Assembly (NCBI GenBank): GCA_965231905.1
Contig: CBDDOO010000002.1
Span: 868,001 to 932,000 of the forward strand
DNA: 64,000 bases
DNA from: G963663315 sp965231905
GTDB lineage: Bacteria; Pseudomonadota; Gammaproteobacteria; Arenicellales; Poriferihabitantaceae
Direction of reading: 5' to 3'
Positions 24,680 to 33,014 of this stretch are shown one piece after another. Positions within the stretch are counted from its first letter, which is position 1. Each line of letters begins with the position of its first letter. The notes under the pieces were generated by a model. The model saw only the letters and a program-made list of their open reading frames with translations. It was not told the DNA's origin and did not search any database. A program made the translations under genes and the position numbers.

Positions 24680-25875
24680 GGAAAGTCTGAACAATACGAG
24701 TTTTGGGGATTTTGGGTAGTCATTTTTGTAAATCCGGGATATGAGTGGGTCTGAAAGACAGAATGGCCCGGAATCAGTGAGCGGGAGCGGGGAAATACAA
24801 GCATTCTCCCCCTCTTTTCATTTTTCAGGCGTACGTAGCCTGCAGTTTCAACCGCCTTTGTCTCAACAGTACTTTCTTCGCCATCACCAGATTGCTTAAG
24901 GCACAGGCCACAACCAGTCGATGCGTGTTCTTCTCCAGCCCCCGGTAACGAACCCGGGTAAAACCGAACTGCCGCTTGAGAATACCGAACTGATGTTCCA
25001 CCTTCGACCGTATCCGGGACTTGGTTCGATTCTTCAAGCGCTCCTTCTCCGTCAATTTGCGGTAGCGCGTCCCCTTCGAATGAGTGAAATCCTTCGCCTC
25101 CGGCGCTACCTGTGAAATCACCGCCTTCTGACCCGTATAGGCCGAGTCTCCCCATACACGGGTCTCTTTCCCGTGCAGAAGTTCCGGCAGAACCTGTGAA
25201 TCATGAACATTCGCCGGCGTAGCCACCACCGAATGAATCAGCTTGCTGCGACTGTCCACACCGATATGCGCCTTCATACCAAAGTACCATTGCTGCCCCT
25301 TGCGCGTCGAGTGCATCTGGGGGTCTCGTTTCTTCTCCCGGTTCTTGGTCGAACTCGGTGCGCAGATGATGCTGGCATCCACGATCGTACCCCGATTCAC
25401 CTTCAGTCCGTTCTCACCCAAATATTCATTGACCAGTCCGAACAATCGTTCCCCCAGGTTATGCTTCTCCATCAGATGACGAAACTTGCAGATCGTGGTC
25501 TCGTCGGGAGCCGGCTCCCGACCCAGGTCTATGCCCACAAACCGGCGCATCGACAACGAATCGTACAACGCTTCCTCGGCAGCCGGGTCCGAAAGACTGA
25601 ACCAGTGTTGCAGAAAGTGAATCCGAAGCATCCGGTCTATTCCAATCGGCCTGCGGCCTGCCCCTTGCGGTTTGGGATAAAAAGGTTCGATGACTGCATT
25701 CAACTCCACCCACGGAATGATTTGCTCCATCTCATCCAGAAAACGCTCCTTGCGCGTCTGTTTCTTGTATTTGTCAAATCCAGCTTCGGAAAAAGTACTC
25801 TGGCGCATCGGAAATATCTCCAGTCAGTATGAAGTACAAAAATTATACAATAGAAACTGATTAATCAGAGATTCC
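24680..25875 (-). mobile_element. IS5-family insertion sequence, complete (1196 bp)
   Basis: Ends GGAAAGTCTGAACAAT (left) and the inverse of ATTGATTAATCAGAGATTCC-like right end (GGAATCTCTGATTAAT read on the other strand) form an imperfect inverted repeat. Both sides are flanked by TTAA (24676-24679 and 25876-25879), a 4-base target duplication that fits the YTAR preference of the IS5 group. The transposase frame is intact, so the element could be mobile. Confidence 0.88.
24825..25808 (-). CDS. IS5-family transposase
   Basis: A 327-residue DDE transposase, full length. The segments EEALYDSLSMRRFVGIDLG, GTIVDASIICAPSSTKN (first Asp), VWGDSAYTGQKAV (second Asp) and a C-terminal RIRSKVEHQFGILKRQFGF with the catalytic Glu are typical of IS5-group enzymes. 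It is 67 bases from the right inverted repeat and 145 from the left. No frame break. Confidence 0.93.
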   Translation of the reverse strand: MRQSTFSEAGFDKYKKQTRKERFLDEMEQIIPWVELNAVIEPFYPKPQGAGRRPIGIDRMLRIHFLQHWFSLSDPAAEEALYDSLSMRRFVGIDLGREPAPDETTICKFRHLMEKHNLGERLFGLVNEYLGENGLKVNRGTIVDASIICAPSSTKNREKKRDPQMHSTRKGQQWYFGMKAHIGVDSRSKLIHSVVATPANVHDSQVLPELLHGKETRVWGDSAYTGQKAVISQVAPEAKDFTHSKGTRYRKLTEKERLKNRTKSRIRSKVEHQFGILKRQFGFTRVRYRGLEKNTHRLVVACALSNLVMAKKVLLRQRRLKLQATYA

Positions 25876-26369
25876 TTAATTTCAGGAGATCATCATCCAC
25901 ATACTTGAGTACATCTATGCGGTTGCTGTGTTGGGAAACAAAATCTCCTGTTACGGCCGGAAGTCGGAATGGAAAGAATGCCGGGTTGTTCAGTAACGTA
26001 CCCAGTATTCCGGCAGCTTCCGGCATCGCGTAAAGCGCTGACTCGATCATCAGGATAGCCACAGCGGAGTTCTCCACATTGAACCGGAATGGATACGAAG
26101 CAGAGAGTATGACCCAATGCAGAGGAAGCCATTGGCTCGGAGCCAATGTTCCCGCGAGCTTCGCGGAAGATTTTGAGCTTCTTTTTGGTTTCTTTGTATT
26201 CACGGAATTCCTTGAGCAGGGATTCCTCACGCAGTTTCTCCAGGTCGCCCGCCTTGTTGGGGTCGGGCACATACCAGCGGTTGCGGGCCTTGGCAACCAG
26301 AGCCGGAGCATCTCTGACCCGGCTGTGTTCATCCGATTCAGACTTTAAGCTGTCCTGATGATCGCTCAT
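25865..26369 (-). pseudogene. Broken gene, 3' end interrupted by IS5-family element
   Basis: The N-terminal part (from ATG 26369) reads MSDHQDSLKSESDEHSRVRD and then NRWYVPDPNKAGDLEKLREE, a segment I recall from DNA-methylase-associated (DUF1156-like) proteins. After about residue 73 the frame changes, and the other frame carries a plausible tail with VENSAVAILMIESALYAMPE and VTGDFVSQHSNRIDVLKYV. Two hairpins (26131-26166) lie at the break. The IS supplies an early stop; joining across one TTAA restores LKLKRRDKHR and a stop at 24653. The start overlaps the stop of the AlbA_2 gene as ATGA. Confidence 0.6.
26131..26166. repeat. Two adjacent short hairpins
   Basis: ATTGGCTC-G-GAGCCAAT (26131-26147) and CCGCGA-GCT-TCGCGG (26152-26166) sit side by side at the frame break of the pseudogene. 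They could be a small inserted palindromic element or a deletion scar. Confidence 0.55.
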
Positions 26370-28147
26370 TTATTTGTATCCAGAATATGTTTGCCGGCCC
26401 CGGTCAATCGGTATTTTTGTTTGCTACTTGTGGGTTTTTCGGGAATAGTCATCTCCAACCAGCCAGCATTCAATAAGGGGTTTAGAACCTGATCCCGGAA
26501 CTTGGTCCTATTGGTTCGGTTAGTTGATCTCATCAGTTCACTAATAGCCTGTTCAATCAGGCACATACGTAAAATTTCAACCTGGTCCCGACTTGGTCCC
26601 GACTTGGTCCCGACCTGATCCTGAAACGTATTATCGGATGTGTTTAGCGCTGTTGCTTCAGTGGCTACAGCCTGTACCAATCTGGCGCGTATCAGATCCG
26701 CCAGTGCGTAACTGTCGTTATCCAGACGCTGCAACAGACGTTGGTGCAACAGGTACTCCAGAGACTGGTTTGCTATACGCAGATTGCCAGCTACCACCAT
26801 GGCCGCATCGGTTGTTGAGAGATATTCCTGTGTAGCAGACAGGGCCAGGATATCTGCCTGTTCCGGTGTAAGGCGTACGCCAAGACTCTGCTGAAAGCGC
26901 TGCATACTTTCTGTGATTAAAGGTTCTAAGTGAAGGATTAGCTGGAAGTACTTGGAGGACTTGTCATTGACGATGATCGGCGGACGGTAGCCCAATTCGC
27001 GCCAATTCCGGCAGATAGCCCGTATACCAGTACCGGCCTGTTCGCTCAGTCCTATGCGACGAAAGGCATTGGCCAACAGAGGGTTACGTACTTCCTTCTC
27101 GGTGGACTCCAACAGTTCATCACGGCTGGCAAAGGCATTACCAGGATTTGAGAACTCTGTATGGTCGGTAAACAGCTTCAGACTGGCCTTGCGGTGGGCA
27201 TCGCCGTAATCCTGGTGGATCAGCAAGTTGATAGCTGCTTCACGAAAAGCAACATAATTCGGCGGGTCGTCGCTACGCCGCAGGGTTTCCAAATCAACTT
27301 TGAAAGGGTGCTCGGCTATACGTATGTATTTCGCAATCATGCCACGCCAGGTTTTGAGCAGATTTTCTTCAAACACCAATCGGTCATGCCAGCGCTCATT
27401 TACTGACCAGTCTTCAAAGTGTGTATCTATGCGTTGGTAGTCCAATACCGGGCGCAGCAGTAATTGGCGGACAGCACGGTCAACGCCAAACAGCAATATG
27501 GCGGCGCGGGTCAGTGCAGGTTTGCCGGACTGATCTACGATAAAATTCCACTCAGTCAGAAACTCGACCGGTTCTTCAATCGAACGTTGTCCGGGGTTGT
27601 GTTGGTAGAACAGTCGCTGATACCAGTTAACGGTATCGGTATCCAGATTATTGCTCACGTCATAATCAATAACAGGCTCGGCATCCCAAGAGACAGGGGC
27701 GCTATCACGCATAAAACGCTGTAGCTCAGTATGTGATACACGCTCATCACTCGCGGCTCGACGGATGTAACTGTTATGGGGATTGCCGTTCAGATACACG
27801 GGTTTTTGCATGCGCGGACTTTCCGGCACCCAGAAGGCCAGGATACGTTTCCCATCCAGGTCATAGACACGGGGTGTCACATTGATTGGCTGGTTGAGCT
27901 TCTGACCGCTGCGTAAGGTGGCCAGAAAGTCATTCTGCACACCGTCAAATGCGTCGTTGTCAACGCCGCTTATGTGTAACTGGCCATTTTCTTCGGTGAC
28001 ACCGAACAACAACCAGCCACCTTCGGTATTGGCGAAAGCGCTGACGGTGCTATAGGCGTTTTTTGGTACGTCTCTCAGGGCTTTCTTACACTCAAAGTCT
28101 GTCCATTCATAACCTTTAAGACGGATTATCAATTCATTCCTTGTCAC
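26366..28147 (-). CDS. AlbA_2-domain, GHKL-ATPase-like regulator
   Basis: A 593-residue product of the COG2865 type. The Schlafen AlbA_2 domain lies near residues 10-140 (ESSDFECKKALRD-type start, here WTDFECKKALRD, with ANTEGGWLLFGVTE). A HATPase_c_4-like segment around REAAINLLIHQDYGDAHRKA follows, and the C-terminus has a winged-helix pattern. Such proteins are common next to restriction or defence genes, and are thought to regulate or act in them; the role here is unknown. Stop overlaps the start of the broken gene downstream. Confidence 0.8.
   Translation of the reverse strand: MTRNELIIRLKGYEWTDFECKKALRDVPKNAYSTVSAFANTEGGWLLFGVTEENGQLHISGVDNDAFDGVQNDFLATLRSGQKLNQPINVTPRVYDLDGKRILAFWVPESPRMQKPVYLNGNPHNSYIRRAASDERVSHTELQRFMRDSAPVSWDAEPVIDYDVSNNLDTDTVNWYQRLFYQHNPGQRSIEEPVEFLTEWNFIVDQSGKPALTRAAILLFGVDRAVRQLLLRPVLDYQRIDTHFEDWSVNERWHDRLVFEENLLKTWRGMIAKYIRIAEHPFKVDLETLRRSDDPPNYVAFREAAINLLIHQDYGDAHRKASLKLFTDHTEFSNPGNAFASRDELLESTEKEVRNPLLANAFRRIGLSEQAGTGIRAICRNWRELGYRPPIIVNDKSSKYFQLILHLEPLITESMQRFQQSLGVRLTPEQADILALSATQEYLSTTDAAMVVAGNLRIANQSLEYLLHQRLLQRLDNDSYALADLIRARLVQAVATEATALNTSDNTFQDQVGTKSGPSRDQVEILRMCLIEQAISELMRSTNRTNRTKFRDQVLNPLLNAGWLEMTIPEKPTSSKQKYRLTGAGKHILDTNK
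26584..26616. repeat. Tandem 11-bp repeat, three units
   Basis: Three copies of GGTCCCGACTT (last one with one change) inside the AlbA_2 gene, coding DQVGTKSGPSRDQV-like residues. Eleven is not a multiple of three, so gain or loss of one unit would shift the frame of the C-terminal part. Confidence 0.75.
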
Positions 28148-28237
28148 TGCTTTGCCCCCAAAAGCCGTACATTATACAGGTATCCATTCGGGCATTCGCT
28201 TTTTCGGATTCCCACCCAGGCGGGTGCCCTTAAACCA

Positions 28238-28537
28238 TCAGGGCAACACTTTCTTCCAGGGTTTGACTTCCACCTTTACATAGACGCCTGCCGCCACATA
28301 AGGGTCATCGTTGGCCCAGTTTTCGGCGTCTTCCAGGGAGTCGAATTCGGCGATGATCAGGCTGCCGGTAAACCCTGCATTGCCGGGGTCTTCGGTATCA
28401 ATCGCGGGATTGGGTCCGGCTGCCAGGAGGCGGCCCCGATTGACCAGCGCTTTCAAGCGTTCGACGTGGGCCGGTCTGGCGCTCATGCGGTTTTCCAGAC
28501 TGTTGTCGGCGTCGGTTGCGTAGATGGTGTAATACAT
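28238..28537 (-). CDS. yciI: YciI family protein
   Basis: A 99-residue ferredoxin-like small enzyme-like protein. The frame opens earlier, but the ATG at 28537 gives MYYTIYATDADNSLENRMSA and matches the family length. The conserved His-Asp pair region is recognisable (RPAHVERLKALV, LAAGPNPAID), with SLEDAENWANDDPYVAAGVY after it. In Escherichia coli yciI is close to yciA and yciB; here those genes lie 1.5-2.5 kb away beyond an inserted ATPase gene. Confidence 0.88.
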   Translation of the reverse strand: MYYTIYATDADNSLENRMSARPAHVERLKALVNRGRLLAAGPNPAIDTEDPGNAGFTGSLIIAEFDSLEDAENWANDDPYVAAGVYVKVEVKPWKKVLP

Positions 28538-28672
28538 TGGGATAGTGCAGGAATTATTTCCATGAATCATACCATCGGCAGTGTCCGTGTGTTGCGCCGT
28601 TTTTCTGGTCGCTTGGCATGCTGTGCACGTATGCCAGATTTTGATCCAGTAGAAAAAACCTTTCAAGGTCCT

Positions 28673-28782
28673 GGAGCGGTTCCCGACCCTGGTCAATGCC
28701 CACGAACCGGCGCATCGCCAGCGAATCGTACAACGTCTTCAACCGTCGGGTCTGGAAGATTTAATCCGTGCTGCAGCAAAAT
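28673..28782 (-). pseudogene. Fragment of an IS5-family transposase gene
   Basis: About 100 bases resemble the region 25509-25612 of the intact element, coding YDSLAMRRFVGIDQGRE against YDSLSMRRFVGIDLGRE. Identity by eye is roughly four fifths, so it derives from a related, not the same, element. No inverted repeats are visible on either side. It lies between yciI and the DUF4143 ATPase. Confidence 0.7.
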
Positions 28783-28829
28783 AAGCCTTTAACCTTGTAA
28801 TATGGAAGTTCTAATCCTAAAATACAAGG

Positions 28830-30032
28830 ATGCTATCGCGAGAAGCTCATAATATCGTACAAACCCGTTTGACGCAGTTTGACAGTGTAGCGCTGATTGG
28901 CCCGCGGCAGGTGGGCAAGACTACGCTGGCGCATCAGGTCGCGGCCCAATGGGACAGTGGAGCGAAATACCTGGATCTTGAGAATCCTGCGGATCGGCGC
29001 CTGCTGGACGATCCGGTTGCATATCTGTCAAGCCATGCCGACCGGCTCATCGTTCTGGATGAGATACATCGTGTCCCTGAGATATTCCAGGTTCTCAGGG
29101 GACAGATTGACGAACGCCGCCGATTGGGCAAGGAGGGAGGGAAGTTTCTGGTCCTGGGGTCAGCGTCGGTGGATCTGCTGCGTCAGTCGTCGGAAAGCCT
29201 GGCGGGCCGCATCAGTTATGTGGAACTGGCGCCGCTCACGATACGGGAGGTTTGTAACCAGAGCGCCACCTCCCGGAACATGTCGGCAATGGAGTTGGAC
29301 CGCCTCTGGTTGCAGGGCGGCTTCCCACCCAGTTATCTTCGCATTGATGAGGGTGTGAGTTTGCAGTGGCGCTTTGATTTCATCCAGACTTATCTGGAAC
29401 GCGACCTTCCACAGTTTGGTCTTCAGGTTGCAACTGATCGCATGGACCGGTTGTGGCGCATGATCGCCAACGATCAGGGCGAATTGTTCAATGCGCAGCG
29501 TTATGCGAGGTCACTGGGTGTGAGCGGGAAAACCGTTGTCCATTACCTTGATGCCCTCCACCGGTTGCTTATGATTCGTCTGCTACAGCCCTGGTATGCC
29601 AACACGGGCAAGCGTCTCGTCAAGTCGCCACGGCCGTATGTGCGCGATAGCGGCATCCTGCACGCACTTCTGAGTTTGCGCACCACGGACGATCTCCTGT
29701 CGCACTCGGTGGCCGGCAAGAGCTGGGAGGGGTTTGTCATAGAGAACCTCGTGAATGCCTCCGCCGGTCGGGCGAGACCATACTTTTATCGTACAGGCGC
29801 GGGCGCTGAAATCGATCTGGTCCTGGAATTTACTCCGGGCAAGCGCTGGGCGATCGAGATCAAACTGTCGAGCGCCCCCGCCACTGACCGGGGGTTTCAC
29901 AACTCGGCAAACGACATCGGGGCAGAACGGCGAATTCTGGTGCACAAGGGAAAGAACCTGTTCCCCATGCGACATGGCATAGAGGCTATGCCGTTGCTTG
30001 AAGCCGTGAACGAAGTTCGCACAGCGTTCTGA
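28830..30032 (+). CDS. DUF4143-type ATPase (COG1373)
   Basis: A 400-residue protein with an AAA ATPase half and a C-terminal DUF4143 half. Walker A is GPRQVGKT at residues 24-31 and Walker B is LIVLDEIHRV. The C-half has TYLERDLPQFG, and near the end FYRTGAGAEIDLVLEF followed by WAIEIKLS, a nuclease-like D-ExK arrangement known in this family. Function is uncertain; the family is typical of accessory DNA. The gene separates yciI from yciB. Confidence 0.88.
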   Translation: MLSREAHNIVQTRLTQFDSVALIGPRQVGKTTLAHQVAAQWDSGAKYLDLENPADRRLLDDPVAYLSSHADRLIVLDEIHRVPEIFQVLRGQIDERRRLGKEGGKFLVLGSASVDLLRQSSESLAGRISYVELAPLTIREVCNQSATSRNMSAMELDRLWLQGGFPPSYLRIDEGVSLQWRFDFIQTYLERDLPQFGLQVATDRMDRLWRMIANDQGELFNAQRYARSLGVSGKTVVHYLDALHRLLMIRLLQPWYANTGKRLVKSPRPYVRDSGILHALLSLRTTDDLLSHSVAGKSWEGFVIENLVNASAGRARPYFYRTGAGAEIDLVLEFTPGKRWAIEIKLSSAPATDRGFHNSANDIGAERRILVHKGKNLFPMRHGIEAMPLLEAVNEVRTAF

Positions 30033-30036
30033 CTCT

Positions 30037-30597
30037 TTATTTCCCGGTCAGTTGGATGTGTTTGCTGATGAAGAACATTTGCGCGATGGCGAATGCCAGG
30101 GTGAGTCCGAACAGCCAGAATACCTTGAAGTTGACCCAGGCCGCGGTGCGGACTTCGGGGTCGGCGGCGGCGTTGTAGTAGAAAGCGACGTACAGATTCA
30201 GTCCGCCCAGGATCAGGAAAAAGAGGGCCCAGGCCCAGTTCAGCTTGCGCCAGACCGGTCCCGGCAGGTTGATCTGTTTGCCCATTACGAATTCCAGCGC
30301 CGATTTTCTGGCAAACAACAGCATGCCGACAATCACGCCACAGAACAGCCAGTTGACGATGGTTGGTTTCCACTTGATGAAGATGTCGTCCTTGAGCAGA
30401 ATTGTGAGTCCGCCGAACAGGGTGATAATGATCAGGGTGACGATATGAATGGTTTCAAATCGGCGATGTTTCGTCCAGAATACCCCGACCTGGATAAATG
30501 TGGCGATAATGGCCGCCGCAGTGGCGATAAAAATATCGTAAAATTTGAAGGCGCCGAAAAAGATCAGTAACGGAAACAGATCAAATAGTATTTTCAT
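30037..30597 (-). CDS. yciB: Inner membrane-spanning protein YciB (septation protein A)
   Basis: A 186-residue integral membrane protein with about five hydrophobic segments. It starts MKILFDLFPLLIFFGAFKFY and includes the family motifs TLIIITLFGGLTILLKDDIFIKWKPTIVNW and GPVWRKLNWAWALFF. It affects cell envelope integrity and division in enterobacteria. It is convergent with the ATPase gene with a 4-base gap. Confidence 0.95.
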   Translation of the reverse strand: MKILFDLFPLLIFFGAFKFYDIFIATAAAIIATFIQVGVFWTKHRRFETIHIVTLIIITLFGGLTILLKDDIFIKWKPTIVNWLFCGVIVGMLLFARKSALEFVMGKQINLPGPVWRKLNWAWALFFLILGGLNLYVAFYYNAAADPEVRTAAWVNFKVFWLFGLTLAFAIAQMFFISKHIQLTGK

Positions 30598-30716
30598 GGG
30601 TCAGGGATGGGGGAGTCAGCGCGCAAGTATACGGATTCGGGCATGGTGAAGTAAACAACCACGTCACAACCAGAGGATTCGGAAAACAAACAGGAATCAT
30701 ATCAAAAAACGAAAAA

Positions 30717-31109
30717 ATGACCGAAACACGATTGACAGACAAGCCTCCTTCCTTGCGTACCGTTGCGATGCCGGCCGACGCCAATCCGAGCGGGGACATA
30801 TTCGGCGGATGGATCATGTCGCAAATGGACATCGCGGGCGCTATTTATGCGAGCTATGTCGTGCACGGCCGTCTGGTGACGGTGGCGGTGGAAGGCATGA
30901 CTTTTCACCTGCCGGTATTTGTCGGGGACCAGGTCAGTTGTTATTGCGAGGTGACCCGGTTCGGCAATACTTCGCTATCGGTTCATATCGAGGTCTGGGC
31001 GCGAAGGAAGCACGCCCGCCGGGAGCGTCTCAAGGTTACGGAAGCGACCTATACTTATGTTTCGGTCAATGAAGACCGGCAGCCGACGCCGCTCGACAGA
31101 ATCGACTGA
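30717..31109 (+). CDS. yciA: Acyl-CoA thioesterase YciA
   Basis: A 130-residue hotdog-fold thioesterase. PPSLRTVAMPADANPSGDIFGGWIMSQMDIAGAIYA holds the family's catalytic Asp region, and VTVAVEGMTFHLPVFVGDQVSCYCEV the second core. It hydrolyses acyl-CoAs in the cytoplasm. Divergent from yciB, the same neighbours as in Escherichia coli. Confidence 0.95.
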   Translation: MTETRLTDKPPSLRTVAMPADANPSGDIFGGWIMSQMDIAGAIYASYVVHGRLVTVAVEGMTFHLPVFVGDQVSCYCEVTRFGNTSLSVHIEVWARRKHARRERLKVTEATYTYVSVNEDRQPTPLDRID

Positions 31110-31130
31110 TCCACCCGATTATTTTTTTGA

Positions 31131-32417
31131 TCACAGCCGGGATTGCTCCAGCGCCTGCCCGATATCCCAGATAATATCATTGGCTGCTTCCAGTCCCACG
31201 GAGAGCCGGATCATGTCCGGGCTGATGCCGGCCTGGATCTGCTCCTGTTCGTTCAGTTGCCGATGGGTTGTGGAGGCGGGGTGGATCACCAGGGTCCTGG
31301 CGTCTCCGATGTTGGCCAGGTGGCTCAGGAACTGGACGCTTTCTATGAATTTCGCGCCGGCTTTCTGACCGCCTTCAATGCCGAAGGTCAGTACCGAGCC
31401 GGCGCCTTTGGGCAGATATTTCTGCGCCAGGGGATACCAGGGGCTGTCGATGTCTCCGGCATACTTTACCCAGTTCACCTGTTTGCTTTGTTTCAGGAAT
31501 TCGACCACCTTTCTGGTGTTTTCCACATGCCGGTCCATACGCACCGGCAGGGTTTCAAGACCTTGCAGCATCATGAATGAATTGAATGGGCTCAAGGTCG
31601 GGCCAAGTGTACGCAGGGTCTCACATCGAACCTTCATGGTGTAGGCGAAATCACCGAAGGTCTCCCAGAACCTGACGCCGTGATACCCTTCGGAAGGTTC
31701 GGTCATGTCCGGGAAATTTCCATTGCCCCAGTCGAATTTCCCGGATTCGACGACAACGCCGCCCATCGAGGTGCCATGTCCGCAAATGAATTTGGTGGCG
31801 GAGTGAACCACCAGGTCCGCGCCATGTTCGAATGGACGACACAGATAAGGCGAAGCAAAAGTGTTGTCGATGACCAGCGGCAGCCCGTGTTGGCGGGCAA
31901 TCCCGGCAATCGGCTCGATGTCCAGCACATTGTTGTTCGGATTGCCGACTGTCTCGCCGTATAGCGCTCTGGTTTTACGGGTAATCGCCCGTTCAAAATT
32001 CTGCGGGTCGTCGGGATCGACGAAAATAGTCTTGATCCCCATACGCTTGAAGTTGACCGCGAACTGGGACACGGTTCCGCCATACAATGTACTGGCGGAA
32101 ACCAGTTCATCGCCCTGTTTCAGAATCGTCAGAAGCGCCATCATCTGCGCGGCCATCCCGGTGCTCGCGGCGACAGCGGCCCGACCTCCTTCCAGCGCCG
32201 CCATTCGTTCTTCGAACATTGCCGTAGTCGGATTCGTCAGGCGCGTGTAGATATTGCCGAAAGTCTGTAGATTGAACAGGCTGGCCGCATGATCGGTATC
32301 ATCGAACACGTAGGCGGCTGTCTGGTAGATTGGTGTGGCCCTCGAACCGGTAGCGGGGTCCGGCTGGGCGCCGGCATGCAGGCAAAGTGTATCAAATTCG
32401 AATTCGTGGTCACTCAT
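31131..32417 (-). CDS. metY: O-acetylhomoserine aminocarboxypropyltransferase
   Basis: PLP enzyme that makes homocysteine from O-acetylhomoserine and sulfide. The 428-residue product fits the Cys/Met metabolism PLP family, with the lysine in VVHSATKFICGHGTSMGG, RLTNPTTAMFEERMAALEGGRAA near residue 70, and YLPKGAGSVLTFGIEGG. Length and MSDHEFEFDTLCLHAGAQPD start agree with MetY. It lies 25 bases downstream of the CoA-binding protein gene, probably one transcript. Confidence 0.93.
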   Translation of the reverse strand: MSDHEFEFDTLCLHAGAQPDPATGSRATPIYQTAAYVFDDTDHAASLFNLQTFGNIYTRLTNPTTAMFEERMAALEGGRAAVAASTGMAAQMMALLTILKQGDELVSASTLYGGTVSQFAVNFKRMGIKTIFVDPDDPQNFERAITRKTRALYGETVGNPNNNVLDIEPIAGIARQHGLPLVIDNTFASPYLCRPFEHGADLVVHSATKFICGHGTSMGGVVVESGKFDWGNGNFPDMTEPSEGYHGVRFWETFGDFAYTMKVRCETLRTLGPTLSPFNSFMMLQGLETLPVRMDRHVENTRKVVEFLKQSKQVNWVKYAGDIDSPWYPLAQKYLPKGAGSVLTFGIEGGQKAGAKFIESVQFLSHLANIGDARTLVIHPASTTHRQLNEQEQIQAGISPDMIRLSVGLEAANDIIWDIGQALEQSRL

Positions 32418-32442
32418 GGGTTGTCCTGTTTTGCCGGGATGG

Positions 32443-32913
32443 TTAGTTGGCGATCTGTTTGATACGTCGGGAAGAGATGATTTTCGTGTCGACGCCCATG
32501 AAATTCAGTCCGCCGAAAATGCGGCCATGTTCGATCTTGAGACATTTGTCCTCGACGAATCCGAGGTTGGCGTCTTCGGCAATCCTGCGCGCTTCCCCGC
32601 TGGTCACGCTCAGTTGGAGCCACAGCGCCCTGGCTCCGATTGCGATCGCCTGTCTGGCATAGCCGGGCGCTGTTTGCGGTCGTTGGAACAGATCCACAAT
32701 ATCAACGGGGTGTGGAATCGAAGCCAGATCGGGGTAGCATTTCTGTCCGAGTACCTCGTCATAATTGGGGTTGACCGGAACCACGCTGAAGCCATGATCC
32801 AACAGGTATTTCGCGACAAAATAGCTGGGGCGATGCCACTTCGCGGAAAGGCCGACAATCGCCACTGTACTGTTGTCCAGCAATATCCGCCGCAAGGTAT
32901 TCGTGTCCGTCAT
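32443..32913 (-). CDS. CoA-binding protein, YccU-like
   Basis: A 156-residue Rossmann CoA-binding protein; the ATG at 32913 is chosen because the earlier frame has no family similarity. VAIVGLSAKWHRPSYFVAKYLLDHGFSVVPVNP is the nucleotide-binding core, and VDLFQRPQTAP and the late GARALWLQLSV follow. The exact role of the family is unknown. Upstream of metY in the same direction, suggesting a link to sulfur amino acid metabolism. Confidence 0.88.
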   Translation of the reverse strand: MTDTNTLRRILLDNSTVAIVGLSAKWHRPSYFVAKYLLDHGFSVVPVNPNYDEVLGQKCYPDLASIPHPVDIVDLFQRPQTAPGYARQAIAIGARALWLQLSVTSGEARRIAEDANLGFVEDKCLKIEHGRIFGGLNFMGVDTKIISSRRIKQIAN

Positions 32914-33014
32914 ATCTTTCTTTGTGATAAATTCCAGGAGGGCTGAATTTAAACCAGATCGGGCTTTGAATCCAGTCCGATCACATACCGGAGAATGACT
33001 GACTGGAGATTTTA

